The notes below the pieces were generated by a model. That model was not told the origin of the DNA. It ran no database searches and was given only the letters and a program-made list of their open reading frames with translations. Both the position numbers and the translations under genes were made by a program. A stretch of DNA of 64,000 nt. Origin: Clostridia bacterium (GTDB lineage: Bacteria; Bacillota; Clostridia; Oscillospirales; Butyricicoccaceae). Below are positions 44,182-52,632 of this stretch, in pieces. Location: NCBI GenBank assembly GCA_017559995.1, contig JAFYPP010000005.1, forward strand, positions 19,479 to 83,478. The letters are read 5' to 3'. Position 1 is the stretch's first letter. Each line of letters begins with the position of its first letter.

Positions 44182-45078
44182 ATGGATCTTCTGCAGCTGG
44201 AATATTTTCTCCGTCTGGCAGCCAACGAACACGTATCCAAAACCGCCGAGCAGCTTCACATCTCACAGCCCTCCCTCAGCGCCACCATCAAGAAACTGGA
44301 GGCGGAACTGGGCGTGCCGCTGTTTATCCGTCAGGGACGAAACATCGCCCTTTCGCCCTACGGACAGGCCTTCAAGGTTTATGTAGAGGAGGCCTTTCTG
44401 GCCCTGAACAACGGCAAACAGGCCATCGACCAGCTGCGGGGCACCGATGACTGTCAGCTCAATCTGGGCCTGTTGAGCCCCTATGTGTGGACCGAGGTGT
44501 TCCAGGACTTCGCTGCCCTCTACCCCGAAGTGCGCATCAACCGCTATTCGGTGGAAGGCTACCGCTACGTGGATCAGATCCTGGCGGGCAAGATCGACCT
44601 GTACCTGGGCGGTATCAACCGCATCGAGGAACTGGACAACGGAAAGATCCAGTACACCACCCTTTATGAGGATGATATGGTGCTGCTGGTGCACAAATCC
44701 CATCCCCTGGCCGGCAGGACAGGCGTTGACCTCCGGGAGTGCCGGAACGAGCATTTCATCAATCTGGACCCCTCCACCAACCTGCAGCAGTTTATTTCCG
44801 CTCTTTTGGAGCAGGCTGGGTTCGATCCCACGGTGGTGATGGTGTGCGACTACACCCTCCGTGACCAGATGGTGGCGGAAAAACACGGCGTCAGTATCAC
44901 CACACGGCTGGCGGCCCACAAGACCGAGGAAACCGACGTTGCCTATATCCCCATCACCTGGCCGGCGGAAAAGCGCAAGCTGGGCCTGGTCTGGCGGCGG
45001 GGCAGGGTCTTTTCCCAATCCATGCAGAAGTTCCACGATGTGGCCTGCGATTTCTATCGGGACATCCAAAACTTTTGA
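44182..45078 (+). CDS. LysR-family transcriptional regulator
   Basis: 298 aa. N-terminal winged helix-turn-helix (MDLLQLEYFLRLAANEHVSK opening, SQPSLSATIKKLEAELGVPLF recognition part quoted by motif) and a LysR substrate-binding domain. ATG 44182 follows TTGGAGG. Divergent from hyuA; the 141-base AT-rich gap must hold both promoters and its operator, and the ligand is probably the hydantoinase substrate (inference). Confidence 0.92.
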   Translation: MDLLQLEYFLRLAANEHVSKTAEQLHISQPSLSATIKKLEAELGVPLFIRQGRNIALSPYGQAFKVYVEEAFLALNNGKQAIDQLRGTDDCQLNLGLLSPYVWTEVFQDFAALYPEVRINRYSVEGYRYVDQILAGKIDLYLGGINRIEELDNGKIQYTTLYEDDMVLLVHKSHPLAGRTGVDLRECRNEHFINLDPSTNLQQFISALLEQAGFDPTVVMVCDYTLRDQMVAEKHGVSITTRLAAHKTEETDVAYIPITWPAEKRKLGLVWRRGRVFSQSMQKFHDVACDFYRDIQNF

Positions 45079-45086
45079 CAGAGCGC

Positions 45087-45118
45087 AAGAAAGCACAGTC
45101 TTCGGGCTGTGCTTTCTT
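45087..45118 (+). terminator. terminator of the LysR gene
   Basis: AAGAAAGCACAG pairs with CTGTGCTTTCTT around TCTTCGGG. Confidence 0.85.
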
Positions 45119-45128
45119 CGTATATAGG

Positions 45129-45158
45129 AAAAGGACCTGCCTTGCGGCAGGTCCTTTT
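45129..45158. terminator. terminator between LysR and cstA
   Basis: AAAAGGACCTGCC pairs with GGCAGGTCCTTTT around TTGC; likely terminates cstA from the other strand. Confidence 0.8.
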
Positions 45159-45201
45159 GTAAAAACAGCTACTGGCAAAACGCTGTTTTTTGTTGGGTTG
45201 G

Positions 45202-46911
45202 TTACTTGGCAGCCTTCTTCTTGCCGAAGATGGTGATAACGCCCTCGATGGCCAGAACGATGGCCAGGACGATCAGCAGGATGCCCAGGATAGCCTGAGC
45301 CCAGGGGCCCCAGTCAGCGCCGCCGGCAGCGATGGCAGCAAACTGATTCTTGGTGTTGATGCCCAGAGAGAACAGGGTAACGGCCAGCATGAAGAACATG
45401 GGGATCCAGCACATAGCGTTCTTCTTGCCGATGTTGCCCAGCCAAGCGGCGATGGCCAGCAGAGCCAGAGCAGCCAGCAGCTGGTTGGCAGAGCCGAAGA
45501 TAGCCCAGATCTTGGCGTAGCCGTTCATACCCAGAGCGATGCCCAGGACGACGGTGATCAGGGTAGCAACATAGGGGTTGGCCAGGATCTTCTTGTAGCC
45601 GGTGACGTTCTGAGGAGTCTCACCCTTGGTACCGTCCAGCCACAGCTCCTGGAACATGAAGCGGCCCATACGGGTAGCGGTGTCCAGAGAGGTCAGGCAG
45701 AAGGTGGAGTAGGTCAGAACCAGCAGAGTGTACAGAACGCTGTACACGGTGCCACGGCTGGGATCGATCATGGAGGCGATACCGCCGCCGAAGATGGCAG
45801 TGGCGCCGGAGAAAGCCAGATCGGTGCCGTTGAAGGAGTAAGCGTGAGCGACGGCGATCAGAGTCATGATGGCCAGAGCGCACTCGATCAGCATACCGCC
45901 GTAAGCGATGGGCTTAGCATCCTTTTCCTTGTCCAGCTGCTTGGAGGTGGTACCGGAACCGACCAGAGAGTGGAAACCGGAGATAGCACCGCAAGCGATG
46001 GTGGTGAACAGGACGGGGAAGACGGGGGTGGTGTTGCCGGCCTTGTTCAGCAGGGGCAGGGTCTCCATAGAGGGGTTGCCCATGAAGACAGAGATAGCGG
46101 CCAGAGCCAGCATGGCGTACAGCAGGAAAGAGGACAGATAGTCACGGGGCTGCAGCAGGATCCACACGGGGGCCACGGAAGCGATCATGATGTACAGACC
46201 GACCAGCCACATCCAGGTCTTGGTAGTCAGCTGGATGGGGTAGAAGTTCAGGCCGATGGCGATACAGACAGCGATACCGATGACACCGATGATGGAAGCA
46301 ATGCTCATCTTAACGCCCTTGCGGTACACGGCAAAGCCAAAGATGATGGCCATGACGATGAACAGCAGAGAAACCATGGCGACCTGAGCGTTAGCAACAC
46401 CGGCAGCGGTCAGAGCGCCGGACTCGTCATAGGTGACGCCGAAGGTGCCGGCAACGATGGATGCGAACGCAGCCACGACCAGAACCAGGGTCAGGTAGGC
46501 GAAGATAACGAACAGGCGCTTGGCGCGCAGAGACATGTTGGCAGAGATGATCTCGCCGATGGACTTACCGCCATGACGGACGGAAGCGAACAGAGCGCCG
46601 AAGTCATGGACGCCGCCGAAGAAGATACCACCGATCAGGATCCACAGCACGCAGGCCAGCCAGCCGAAACCGGCAGCAGCAGCGCTGATGGGGCCGGTAA
46701 TGGGGCCGGCGCCGGCGATGGAGGAGAAGTGGTGGCCCATCAGAACGGGGGCGGGGGCGGGGACATAGTCGACATCGTCACGCAGGGTATGAGCGGGGGT
46801 AGCTTCGGTGCTTTCACCGACGCCCCACTGCTTGCACAGCCAGCGGCCGTACAGGATGTAACCGCACACCAGGACAGCGATGCCAATGAGCAGAAGTGTG
46901 ATACCAGTCAT
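45202..46911 (-). CDS. cstA: carbon starvation protein CstA (peptide/pyruvate transporter)
   Basis: 569 aa, about sixteen membrane helices. Y-G-R-W-L at the start (YGRWLCKQWGV), GHHFSSIAGAGPITGP, GGVHDFGALFASVRHGG and the FHSLVGSGTTSKQL segment are characteristic. CstA proteins import peptides or pyruvate, often on nutrient limitation. The ATG is only five bases past the stop of an upstream 177-aa gene of unknown function, so the two form an operon. Suits a peptide-fermenting cell. Confidence 0.96.
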   Translation of the reverse strand: MTGITLLLIGIAVLVCGYILYGRWLCKQWGVGESTEATPAHTLRDDVDYVPAPAPVLMGHHFSSIAGAGPITGPISAAAAGFGWLACVLWILIGGIFFGGVHDFGALFASVRHGGKSIGEIISANMSLRAKRLFVIFAYLTLVLVVAAFASIVAGTFGVTYDESGALTAAGVANAQVAMVSLLFIVMAIIFGFAVYRKGVKMSIASIIGVIGIAVCIAIGLNFYPIQLTTKTWMWLVGLYIMIASVAPVWILLQPRDYLSSFLLYAMLALAAISVFMGNPSMETLPLLNKAGNTTPVFPVLFTTIACGAISGFHSLVGSGTTSKQLDKEKDAKPIAYGGMLIECALAIMTLIAVAHAYSFNGTDLAFSGATAIFGGGIASMIDPSRGTVYSVLYTLLVLTYSTFCLTSLDTATRMGRFMFQELWLDGTKGETPQNVTGYKKILANPYVATLITVVLGIALGMNGYAKIWAIFGSANQLLAALALLAIAAWLGNIGKKNAMCWIPMFFMLAVTLFSLGINTKNQFAAIAAGGADWGPWAQAILGILLIVLAIVLAIEGVITIFGKKKAAK

Positions 46912-46916
46912 TGTGT

Positions 46917-47450
46917 TTACTCTCCCTTCGATTTTCCACTGGAGCCGAGATTTTGCTCCAGAATCTTTTTTGCTCCCTTACCGGCTGGATTGGAAAGGAA
47001 GCTGTTTGTGGATGTTTCCATTGCTGCTATGTGATACTCCATCCAGCCGTGGAGTGCCAGCCGAAAGTATTTCTGGAAGCGGGTCTTTTTGATGAGCTTC
47101 TTCGCTTCCTCGTCGATGGTGTCCGCCAGGATCACCAGGGATATGTAGGAGGACATGTGCTGCGAGTGAGGCTTCACCCGGGCCATACCCACCTTTTTGG
47201 TCAGATCGATCTGCTGCTGCAGGGTAGCGGCATCCAGATGATCGGTTGTATAAAAATAGGTGTAGTCGTAATTTTCCACCGCGCTGAGCACGTGCTTCTT
47301 GCTGATAAGGTAGTTCTCATCACGGAGATAAAAGGTAGCCGTGGCGGGAAAGCTTCCGCCCTCTACCGTTACATCGCGATCGATATCGTACTGATGCGAA
47401 TACGCGGTGAGGAGTTTATCCAGTTTTTTCTGCAGTTCGGGGTTTTCCAT
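46917..47450 (-). CDS. unknown 177-aa cytosolic protein in cstA operon
   Basis: I do not recognise the family. The protein has no signal peptide or membrane segment; it is rich in charged and aromatic residues (LTAYSHQYDIDRDV, ENYLISKKHVL, YDYTYFYTTDHLD) and ends in a Lys/Gly/Ser tail. It is the first gene of a two-gene transcript with cstA, five bases apart, with GAAAGGAG before its ATG. The pairing suggests a regulatory or accessory role for the transporter. Confidence 0.8.
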   Translation of the reverse strand: MENPELQKKLDKLLTAYSHQYDIDRDVTVEGGSFPATATFYLRDENYLISKKHVLSAVENYDYTYFYTTDHLDAATLQQQIDLTKKVGMARVKPHSQHMSSYISLVILADTIDEEAKKLIKKTRFQKYFRLALHGWMEYHIAAMETSTNSFLSNPAGKGAKKILEQNLGSSGKSKGE

Positions 47451-47504
47451 GAAAAGCTCCTTTCATCGCACTTTCGCATAGTAGCAAAATACAGGATTGT
47501 GGAT

Positions 47505-47533
47505 ATTATACACCTCAAAACTGGAGTTGTTAA
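47505..47533 (-). promoter_or_regulatory. promoter of the cstA operon
   Basis: Minus strand TTAACA (47533-47528), 17-base spacer, TATAAT (47510-47505). Confidence 0.75.
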
Positions 47534-47677
47534 CCCCTCAAAAACAATTTATGACAAGTTTGTGAATTTTCACCTATCCGCCCCAAGATGCCGTGGATGG
47601 TTTTGGGGGATTTACCTTTTTCACGGTTTTTATTCACTTTTTTTGGTAAAAACGGACGGCTTTTCGCAGAAAAAAAC

Positions 47678-47706
47678 TTGACAACGGAAAAAAAGAGGAT
47701 TATAAA
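47678..47706 (+). promoter_or_regulatory. promoter of the amino-acid dehydrogenase gene
   Basis: TTGACA (47678-47683), 17-base spacer, TATAAA (47701-47706). Confidence 0.8.
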
Positions 47707-47804
47707 AAAAGAATAGAAAAAGTTTATCAAGCTAATGCGGTAAACATCTTCACCGCCTCGAGCGACGAAGTCTATTTGATACACATGTAGAGAGGTGCTT
47801 AATC

Positions 47805-48836
47805 ATGAACGCAATGGTAGAAATGAACAAATATCGCCACGAAAAAGTGCTGTTTGTCAACAATGAAAAGGCTGGTCTGAAGGCCATCATCGCCGTACAC
47901 AACACCAACCTGGGCCCCGCCATCGGCGGCTGCCGCCTGTATCCTTATGCCTCCTATGACGACGCGCTGTTCGACGTTCTGCGCCTGTCCCGCGGTATGT
48001 CCCACAAGAACGCCGTAGCCGGCCTGCCTCACGGCGGCGGTAAGGGCGTCATCATCGCTGATCCCTCCCAGAAGACCGAGGCCATGTTCGAGGCCTTTGC
48101 CGAAGCTGTCAACAACCTGGGCGGCGACTACATCACCGCCGAGGACGTGAATACCGATACCGACGACGCTCTGGTCATGCTGCGCAAGACCAAGTATCTG
48201 TGCGGTCTGCCCCAGAACAGCGGCGATCCCTCTCCCTTCACCGCCCGCGGCGTGTGGCAGGGCATCAAGGCTACCGCCAAGGTGGCTCTGGGTTCTGACA
48301 ACCTGGAAGGCCGTACCATCGCCGTCCAGGGCATGGGCAAGGTCGGCTACGACCTGTGCCGTCTGCTGCACAATGACGGCGCCAAGCTGATCATCGCCAA
48401 CCGCAGCAACAAGGCCGTTCTGGACAAGGCTGCCGCCGAGTTCGGCGCCACCATCGTTCCCACCGAGGAGATCCTGGCACAGGAGTGCGACATTCTGTCC
48501 CCCAACGCCATGGGCGCTATCCTGAATCCCACTACCATCCCCAACCTGAAGTGTAAGGCTGTCGCCGGCGGCGCCAACAACCAGATCCTGGACGACGCTT
48601 CCGGTCTGGCTCTGAAGGCTCGCGGCATCTTCTACGCTCCCGACTTCGTCATCAACGGCGGCGGCGTCATCAATGCCGCGGCTGAGGTGGACGGCCCCTA
48701 CAATAAGGAAGCCGTTCTGGAGAAGGTGGACAACATCTACAACTCCATCGAGCACATCCTGTCCGAGTCCAAGAAGACCGGCGAGCCCGAGGGCGTCATC
48801 GCCACTCGTTACGCCGAGTCCCTGATCTACAGATAA
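47805..48836 (+). CDS. leucine/valine-type amino acid dehydrogenase
   Basis: 343 aa, the length of branched-chain (leucine, valine, phenylalanine) rather than glutamate dehydrogenases. NLGPAIGGCRLYPY and GLPHGGGKGVIIAD hold the substrate-binding glycines and catalytic lysine; DVNT supplies the Asp; the NAD domain has QGMGKVGYDLCRLL. It deaminates a branched-chain amino acid to its 2-oxo acid with NADH. GAGAGGTG precedes ATG. Divergent from the peptide transporter operon, consistent with amino-acid catabolism. Confidence 0.93.
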   Translation: MNAMVEMNKYRHEKVLFVNNEKAGLKAIIAVHNTNLGPAIGGCRLYPYASYDDALFDVLRLSRGMSHKNAVAGLPHGGGKGVIIADPSQKTEAMFEAFAEAVNNLGGDYITAEDVNTDTDDALVMLRKTKYLCGLPQNSGDPSPFTARGVWQGIKATAKVALGSDNLEGRTIAVQGMGKVGYDLCRLLHNDGAKLIIANRSNKAVLDKAAAEFGATIVPTEEILAQECDILSPNAMGAILNPTTIPNLKCKAVAGGANNQILDDASGLALKARGIFYAPDFVINGGGVINAAAEVDGPYNKEAVLEKVDNIYNSIEHILSESKKTGEPEGVIATRYAESLIYR

Positions 48837-48856
48837 GTTCTGCCGAAAGGCATAAG

Positions 48857-48885
48857 AAAAAGCACCCCGAAAGGGGTGCTTTTCT
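48857..48885. terminator. convergent terminator (dehydrogenase / cotH)
   Basis: AAAAGCACCCC pairs with GGGGTGCTTTT around GAAA. Confidence 0.9.
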
Positions 48886-48897
48886 GTTTTGGAAGTT

Positions 48898-51081
48898 TTA
48901 TCGCTTGAACTTGAAAGCGATCAGCAGGCCCACGGCCAGGAAGAGGGCAGAGGCACCCAGCAGCGCCAGGGCCGCAGTGCCGGAGGCGGCGCTTTGCGTG
49001 CTGCCGGTCATACCGCCGAAGCCGCCCATGTTGCCGAAATCGGGCATTTCACCGGCGGGCGCTCTGTTGCCGGAGCCGCCGGAGGGCCGGGTTTCTGCCG
49101 CACCGGCGTCTTTGGTGCTTTGGGTGGGCTGGGTTTCGGGAGCTGCGGAGCTGTCGGATGTGCCGGGGAACTGGAAATTGGGCATCTGCATACCTTCGGG
49201 CATGGTCATATCTTCAGGCATAGTCATGCCTTCGGGCATCTGGAAACCGCCGCCGAAGCCGCCCGACATACCGCCGGGCATAGTCATACCTTCGGGCATC
49301 TGGAAGCCGCCGCCGAAGCCGCCCGACATACCGCCGGGCATCTGCATACCTTCGGGCATAGTCATACCTTCAGGCATCTGGAAGCCGCCGGGAGCCTGTG
49401 TTCCGCTCTGCTGGGACGCTTCTTCCCGGCCGGGGACGGTTTCGCTGCCGGTGTTCTCTCGGCTGCCAAAGTCTCTGCCGCCGCCAAAGCCGCCCATACC
49501 GCCGCCCATGGAACCCATGGCGGACAGATCCAGCGTGCCGACGGAGACGGTCTCGGTGCTGCCGTTCAGCTGCAGACGGACGCTTTCGGAGCGCAGGGTG
49601 CAGAAGGTCTTCAGGGTCTCCACGCCGGTCCGGAACGTGTCATAGGCGCAGAAGGCGGTGGGGTCCTTTTCCACATAGGGGGCGATCAGGGTATAGGCGC
49701 TGTCGATAATTCCCTGCACGTCCACCTGTTCCAGCAGCTGGGCATACAGCTCGTAGTACTGTTGGCTGTAGGTCTCGTCAGAGAAGATCCACGCCTGCAT
49801 GGGACGGTCGGAGAGGACCTTGTCGATGTCATCGTTTACCGAAGAGGCGCCGTTGCCGCCCATGAAGGTGCCGAAGGCCAGATTGTAGTCCCAGGGGATC
49901 ATGGAGAGACGGCCGTCCTCTTCGTAGAGGTAGTAGTTGTGCACCATGCTGCCGGTGTAGCTGTCACCGTTGACCACGTAGTTGTGCACCACAAAATAGC
50001 GCAGCACGTCGTCAACGTTTACCACTTCGGGCAGGTTTTCGTAGGCGGACAGCTGCTTGAGCGAGGCGATCAGCCTCGTTTTGTCGGCATCGGTGATGTC
50101 GGTCTTCGCGCTGTCGAAAATGGTGGAATAGCTGGCGGGATCATCGTCGATATACTGCAGCTTGGTCACGGAGGAACCCATGCCGAAGCCGCCGAAACCG
50201 CCAAAGTCACCCATGTCGGGCATTTTTCCGGGGGTGAAGCCCGCGCCGGAGAAATCGCCGGGGATCTGCATCCCTTCGGGCATGGTCATACCCTCGGGCA
50301 GCTGCATTCCGCCCGGCATGGTCATGTTGCCCCGGCTGCCGCGGCTGTCCTGGGTGCCGGAAGAGGTCGTAGCGCCGGAGGTAACGTCGGCGCTTTCCTC
50401 TTCCTGCCGCTCCAGGAACTGGGACATATCAAAATCTTTGCCGTTGCCGCGGCCGCCGCCCATGTTCATGCTGTCCGGCTTGTAGAGCTCACCGTAGTCG
50501 CTGCCGTAGTTGCGCTGCAGGAAGGCGTCCTCCACCGCTTCCACCGCAAGATACAGGCCCCAGTCCTCACCGTTGACGGTGATCCAGGCATAGCTGCACA
50601 GAGGGGCGGGCGCGCCCAGTTCACCCATCATCTGATAGGCCAGGTAGTCCTTCATATAGGTGTTGTCCTGAATGATATTGTTCAGGCTCAACTTGTCCAA
50701 ACCGTGATAGGTTTTGGTGTTGTCGTACTGGTCGAACTCGATCTTGAAACTGTAGCGGTCGGAATCCATGCTGGACACACTGCTGAGGGAGGTGTTGCCC
50801 TTGCCGCGGATACCCACATTGGTGACGGCCTCACCGTCGATGACCACCGAGCAGACCGAATATTCTTCGCTGCGGGCGGTCTCCAAAAAGCCCGCCCAAT
50901 CGTCGATGACGATGTCGATGGTGTGGACTCTGTCGGTATCGAAAAGGCGGTCTTCATAGCCCATGACCTTGTCGGCGGCCCGGATGCCAAAGGATTCACC
51001 GCCCATGAAAAGGGCGCACAGGATCAACGCCAGTACGGCAGCCACAAGACAGATCTTATCAATATGCTTGTGCGTGGACAT
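48898..51081 (-). CDS. CotH-type kinase, membrane-anchored, with MPEGM repeats
   Basis: 727 aa. An N-terminal membrane anchor (ICLVAAVLALILCALF) and C-terminal helix (LALLGASALFLAVGLLIAFK) flank an outside part. The CotH kinase domain lies roughly at 50-440: IRGKGNTSL, KIEFDQYDN, WGLYLAVEAVEDAFLQRNYG and MIPWDYNLAFG hold the conserved Lys, Glu and Asp-type residues. Two low-complexity Met-Pro-Glu-Gly-Met segments occur, one inserted within the kinase and one near the C-terminus. CotH proteins phosphorylate surface or spore-coat proteins. AAGGAGG precedes ATG; last gene of an operon with VTC and DUF4956 genes. Confidence 0.92.
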   Translation of the reverse strand: MSTHKHIDKICLVAAVLALILCALFMGGESFGIRAADKVMGYEDRLFDTDRVHTIDIVIDDWAGFLETARSEEYSVCSVVIDGEAVTNVGIRGKGNTSLSSVSSMDSDRYSFKIEFDQYDNTKTYHGLDKLSLNNIIQDNTYMKDYLAYQMMGELGAPAPLCSYAWITVNGEDWGLYLAVEAVEDAFLQRNYGSDYGELYKPDSMNMGGGRGNGKDFDMSQFLERQEEESADVTSGATTSSGTQDSRGSRGNMTMPGGMQLPEGMTMPEGMQIPGDFSGAGFTPGKMPDMGDFGGFGGFGMGSSVTKLQYIDDDPASYSTIFDSAKTDITDADKTRLIASLKQLSAYENLPEVVNVDDVLRYFVVHNYVVNGDSYTGSMVHNYYLYEEDGRLSMIPWDYNLAFGTFMGGNGASSVNDDIDKVLSDRPMQAWIFSDETYSQQYYELYAQLLEQVDVQGIIDSAYTLIAPYVEKDPTAFCAYDTFRTGVETLKTFCTLRSESVRLQLNGSTETVSVGTLDLSAMGSMGGGMGGFGGGRDFGSRENTGSETVPGREEASQQSGTQAPGGFQMPEGMTMPEGMQMPGGMSGGFGGGFQMPEGMTMPGGMSGGFGGGFQMPEGMTMPEDMTMPEGMQMPNFQFPGTSDSSAAPETQPTQSTKDAGAAETRPSGGSGNRAPAGEMPDFGNMGGFGGMTGSTQSAASGTAALALLGASALFLAVGLLIAFKFKR
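49190..49390 (-). repeat. coding tandem repeat, MPEGM/MPGG units of CotH
   Basis: Short GC-rich units of about 15-18 bases encoding MPEGM-TMPEGM-QMPGG, plus a longer duplicated block (SGGFGGGFQMPEGMTMPGGM, two copies). A smaller set occurs at 50265-50325. Such arrays expand and contract by slippage. Confidence 0.85.
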
Positions 51082-51092
51082 GGCGTGCCTCC

Positions 51093-51764
51093 TTAACCCA
51101 TGTAATCGCCGTTATAGCTCACCAGCACGGCGCTGTCCACGCCCTGCATCTCGGACAGCATATTGACGAAGCCGGTGTCGTCGTTCTTCAGGCGGATCTC
51201 CAGATTCAGCTCGATGGCGCCCTTCTGCACGGACTTGCTCTTGACCACGCAGCGGTCGCAGTTGACCTTCAGGAACTGGGTGGCGTTCTCCTCGGCGCCT
51301 CGGTCGGCGCAGCGGATGACGACGATATAGGGGTTGCTATAGGTCTTCTTGTTGACAAAGACCAGCAGGATCAGGCCGATGACCACGCTGCCGATGACGG
51401 CCAGGGGGATCATGCCGGCGGCCAGCACGATGCCGGCGGCGATGGACCAGAACAGGAAGGCGATGTCCAGAGGCTCCTTGATAGCGGTGCGGAAACGGAC
51501 GATGGACAGAGCACCCACCATACCGAGGGACAGCACCACGTTGGAGGTGACGGCCAGAATCACCATGCCGGTGATCATGGTCAGGGCCACCAGGGTCACG
51601 CCGAAGGAAGAGGAGTACATCACACCCTGATAGGTCTTTTTATAGACCAGGAAGATGAACAGACCGATGGCGAAACCCAGGATCAGGGTCACGGCCATAT
51701 CCAGAACGGACACGGAGGTGACGTTTTCCAGAAAGCTGGACTTGAAGATGTCGTTGAAGTTCAT
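51093..51764 (-). CDS. DUF4956 membrane protein
   Basis: 223 aa. Four membrane helices in the first 140 residues, including the conserved GALSIVRFRTAIKEPLDIAFLF region (core motif VRFRTAIKEP), then a soluble domain of about 85 residues with ferredoxin-like beta-alpha pattern. DUF4956 genes commonly sit beside VTC-domain and CotH genes, as here, 11 bases before cotH and 15 after the VTC gene. AAAGGAA precedes ATG. Probably a membrane partner in a surface-polymer or phosphate-transfer system (inference). Confidence 0.9.
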   Translation of the reverse strand: MNFNDIFKSSFLENVTSVSVLDMAVTLILGFAIGLFIFLVYKKTYQGVMYSSSFGVTLVALTMITGMVILAVTSNVVLSLGMVGALSIVRFRTAIKEPLDIAFLFWSIAAGIVLAAGMIPLAVIGSVVIGLILLVFVNKKTYSNPYIVVIRCADRGAEENATQFLKVNCDRCVVKSKSVQKGAIELNLEIRLKNDDTGFVNMLSEMQGVDSAVLVSYNGDYMG

Positions 51765-51779
51765 AAGTGGATTCCTTTC

Positions 51780-52451
51780 TTAACCGTAAATGCGGCACTG
51801 CGCGTATTTGGAGAATGCGGAGACCCGTCTGCCCTCCAGCTGGACGGCGTCACGGATGATATCGGGCAAAAAGCCGTCCCATTTTACCTCAAGGATGATG
51901 GGCGCGTCGCCCGCCGGGATGGTGGGACAGTTGGGGTCGAGAAAATCGGTGCATCCCAGGCCGGTGCGGATATCGTAGTCGATGGTCACCCGGACGTTGC
52001 CCGGACCGTAAACAAAGGGTTCCCGGGTGTAATCCACGATGGTCTTGGGCTTCAGCTGCCGGGTCTGCATTTTGGCGTACAGTTCCCGGATCAGCCCGTG
52101 GGGGGAGGACAGCATCCATTCCAGATCGCCGTCCACGATCTGCTGGGCCTGCCGGGCGGTCAGGGGGGCGCTCTGTTTGTTTCCCAGACCGGACAGCTTG
52201 CTCTTTTTCTCCAGATGGATCACGGCGGTATCGTGGTTATAGTAACGGATGCGGAACTTTTCCCGGCGGTTGACGCCGTCCAGTTTTTCACGAAGGGCGG
52301 TGTCGGTGGGGGTGTCAAAATACAAACTGCGGATGAAGTACGTTCCGTCGACGGCGTTGGGATCGGGCTTCATGATAGCCCGCAGACGCTGCCGCAGGAT
52401 CAGCAGATCACCGTAGGAGATGGGATGTTTCCACTCGTGTCGGTAGTCCGT
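51780..52451 (-). CDS. VTC-domain polyphosphate polymerase-like protein, apparent ACG start
   Basis: 223 aa if started at ACG 52451. The VTC tunnel fold is evident: DYRHEWKHPISYGDLLILRQ, YFIRSLYFDTP, REKFRIRYYN, HLEKKSK, TIVDYTREPFVY, and a closing ILEVKWDGFLP with the catalytic Glu. Homologues begin at the YRHE segment, yet no in-frame ATG, GTG or TTG precedes it; AGGAAAGGA lies nine bases before ACG, exactly where ATG is expected. An internal ATG at 52373 would drop the first basic strand. Heads the operon with DUF4956 and cotH. Confidence 0.82.
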   Translation of the reverse strand, partial: TDYRHEWKHPISYGDLLILRQRLRAIMKPDPNAVDGTYFIRSLYFDTPTDTALREKLDGVNRREKFRIRYYNHDTAVIHLEKKSKLSGLGNKQSAPLTARQAQQIVDGDLEWMLSSPHGLIRELYAKMQTRQLKPKTIVDYTREPFVYGPGNVRVTIDYDIRTGLGCTDFLDPNCPTIPAGDAPIILEVKWDGFLPDIIRDAVQLEGRRVSAFSKYAQCRIYG

Positions 52452-52632
52452 AAAATCACTTCCTTTCCTGTGGTATGGATCAAGCGTAACACGGAACGCT
52501 GAACGAATACTGAAGAAACGGCCGCCGTTCCGTGGAAAAAACTGTGAATAGCGGGAAAGATTTCAGTTTCCGTTCAACTTTGTGCTATATTATATATATA
52601 ATGAAGAAAAACCTGTGATGGGAGGTCCATCT

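Larger units (their letters stand above)
47451..47804. other. AT-rich divergent promoter region (cstA operon / dehydrogenase)
   Basis: About 350 bases with no gene. It carries a minus-strand promoter at 47505-47533 and a plus-strand promoter at 47678-47706, leaving roughly 140 bases of A/T-tract-rich sequence between them that could bind a shared regulator. The plus transcript would have a leader near 90 bases. Confidence 0.7.

Noticed and set aside
45190..47034. Antisense frame to cstA, very rich in Gly, Gln, Asp and Ser
   Set aside because: Low-complexity shadow of membrane-helix codons, no start signal.
49190..49390. CRISPR-like short repeats
   Set aside because: Units are in frame, without spacers, and encode MPEGM motifs.
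48889..51096. His/Gly-rich antisense frame over cotH
   Set aside because: The apparent HTFGH repeats are the reverse reading of the MPEGM units.
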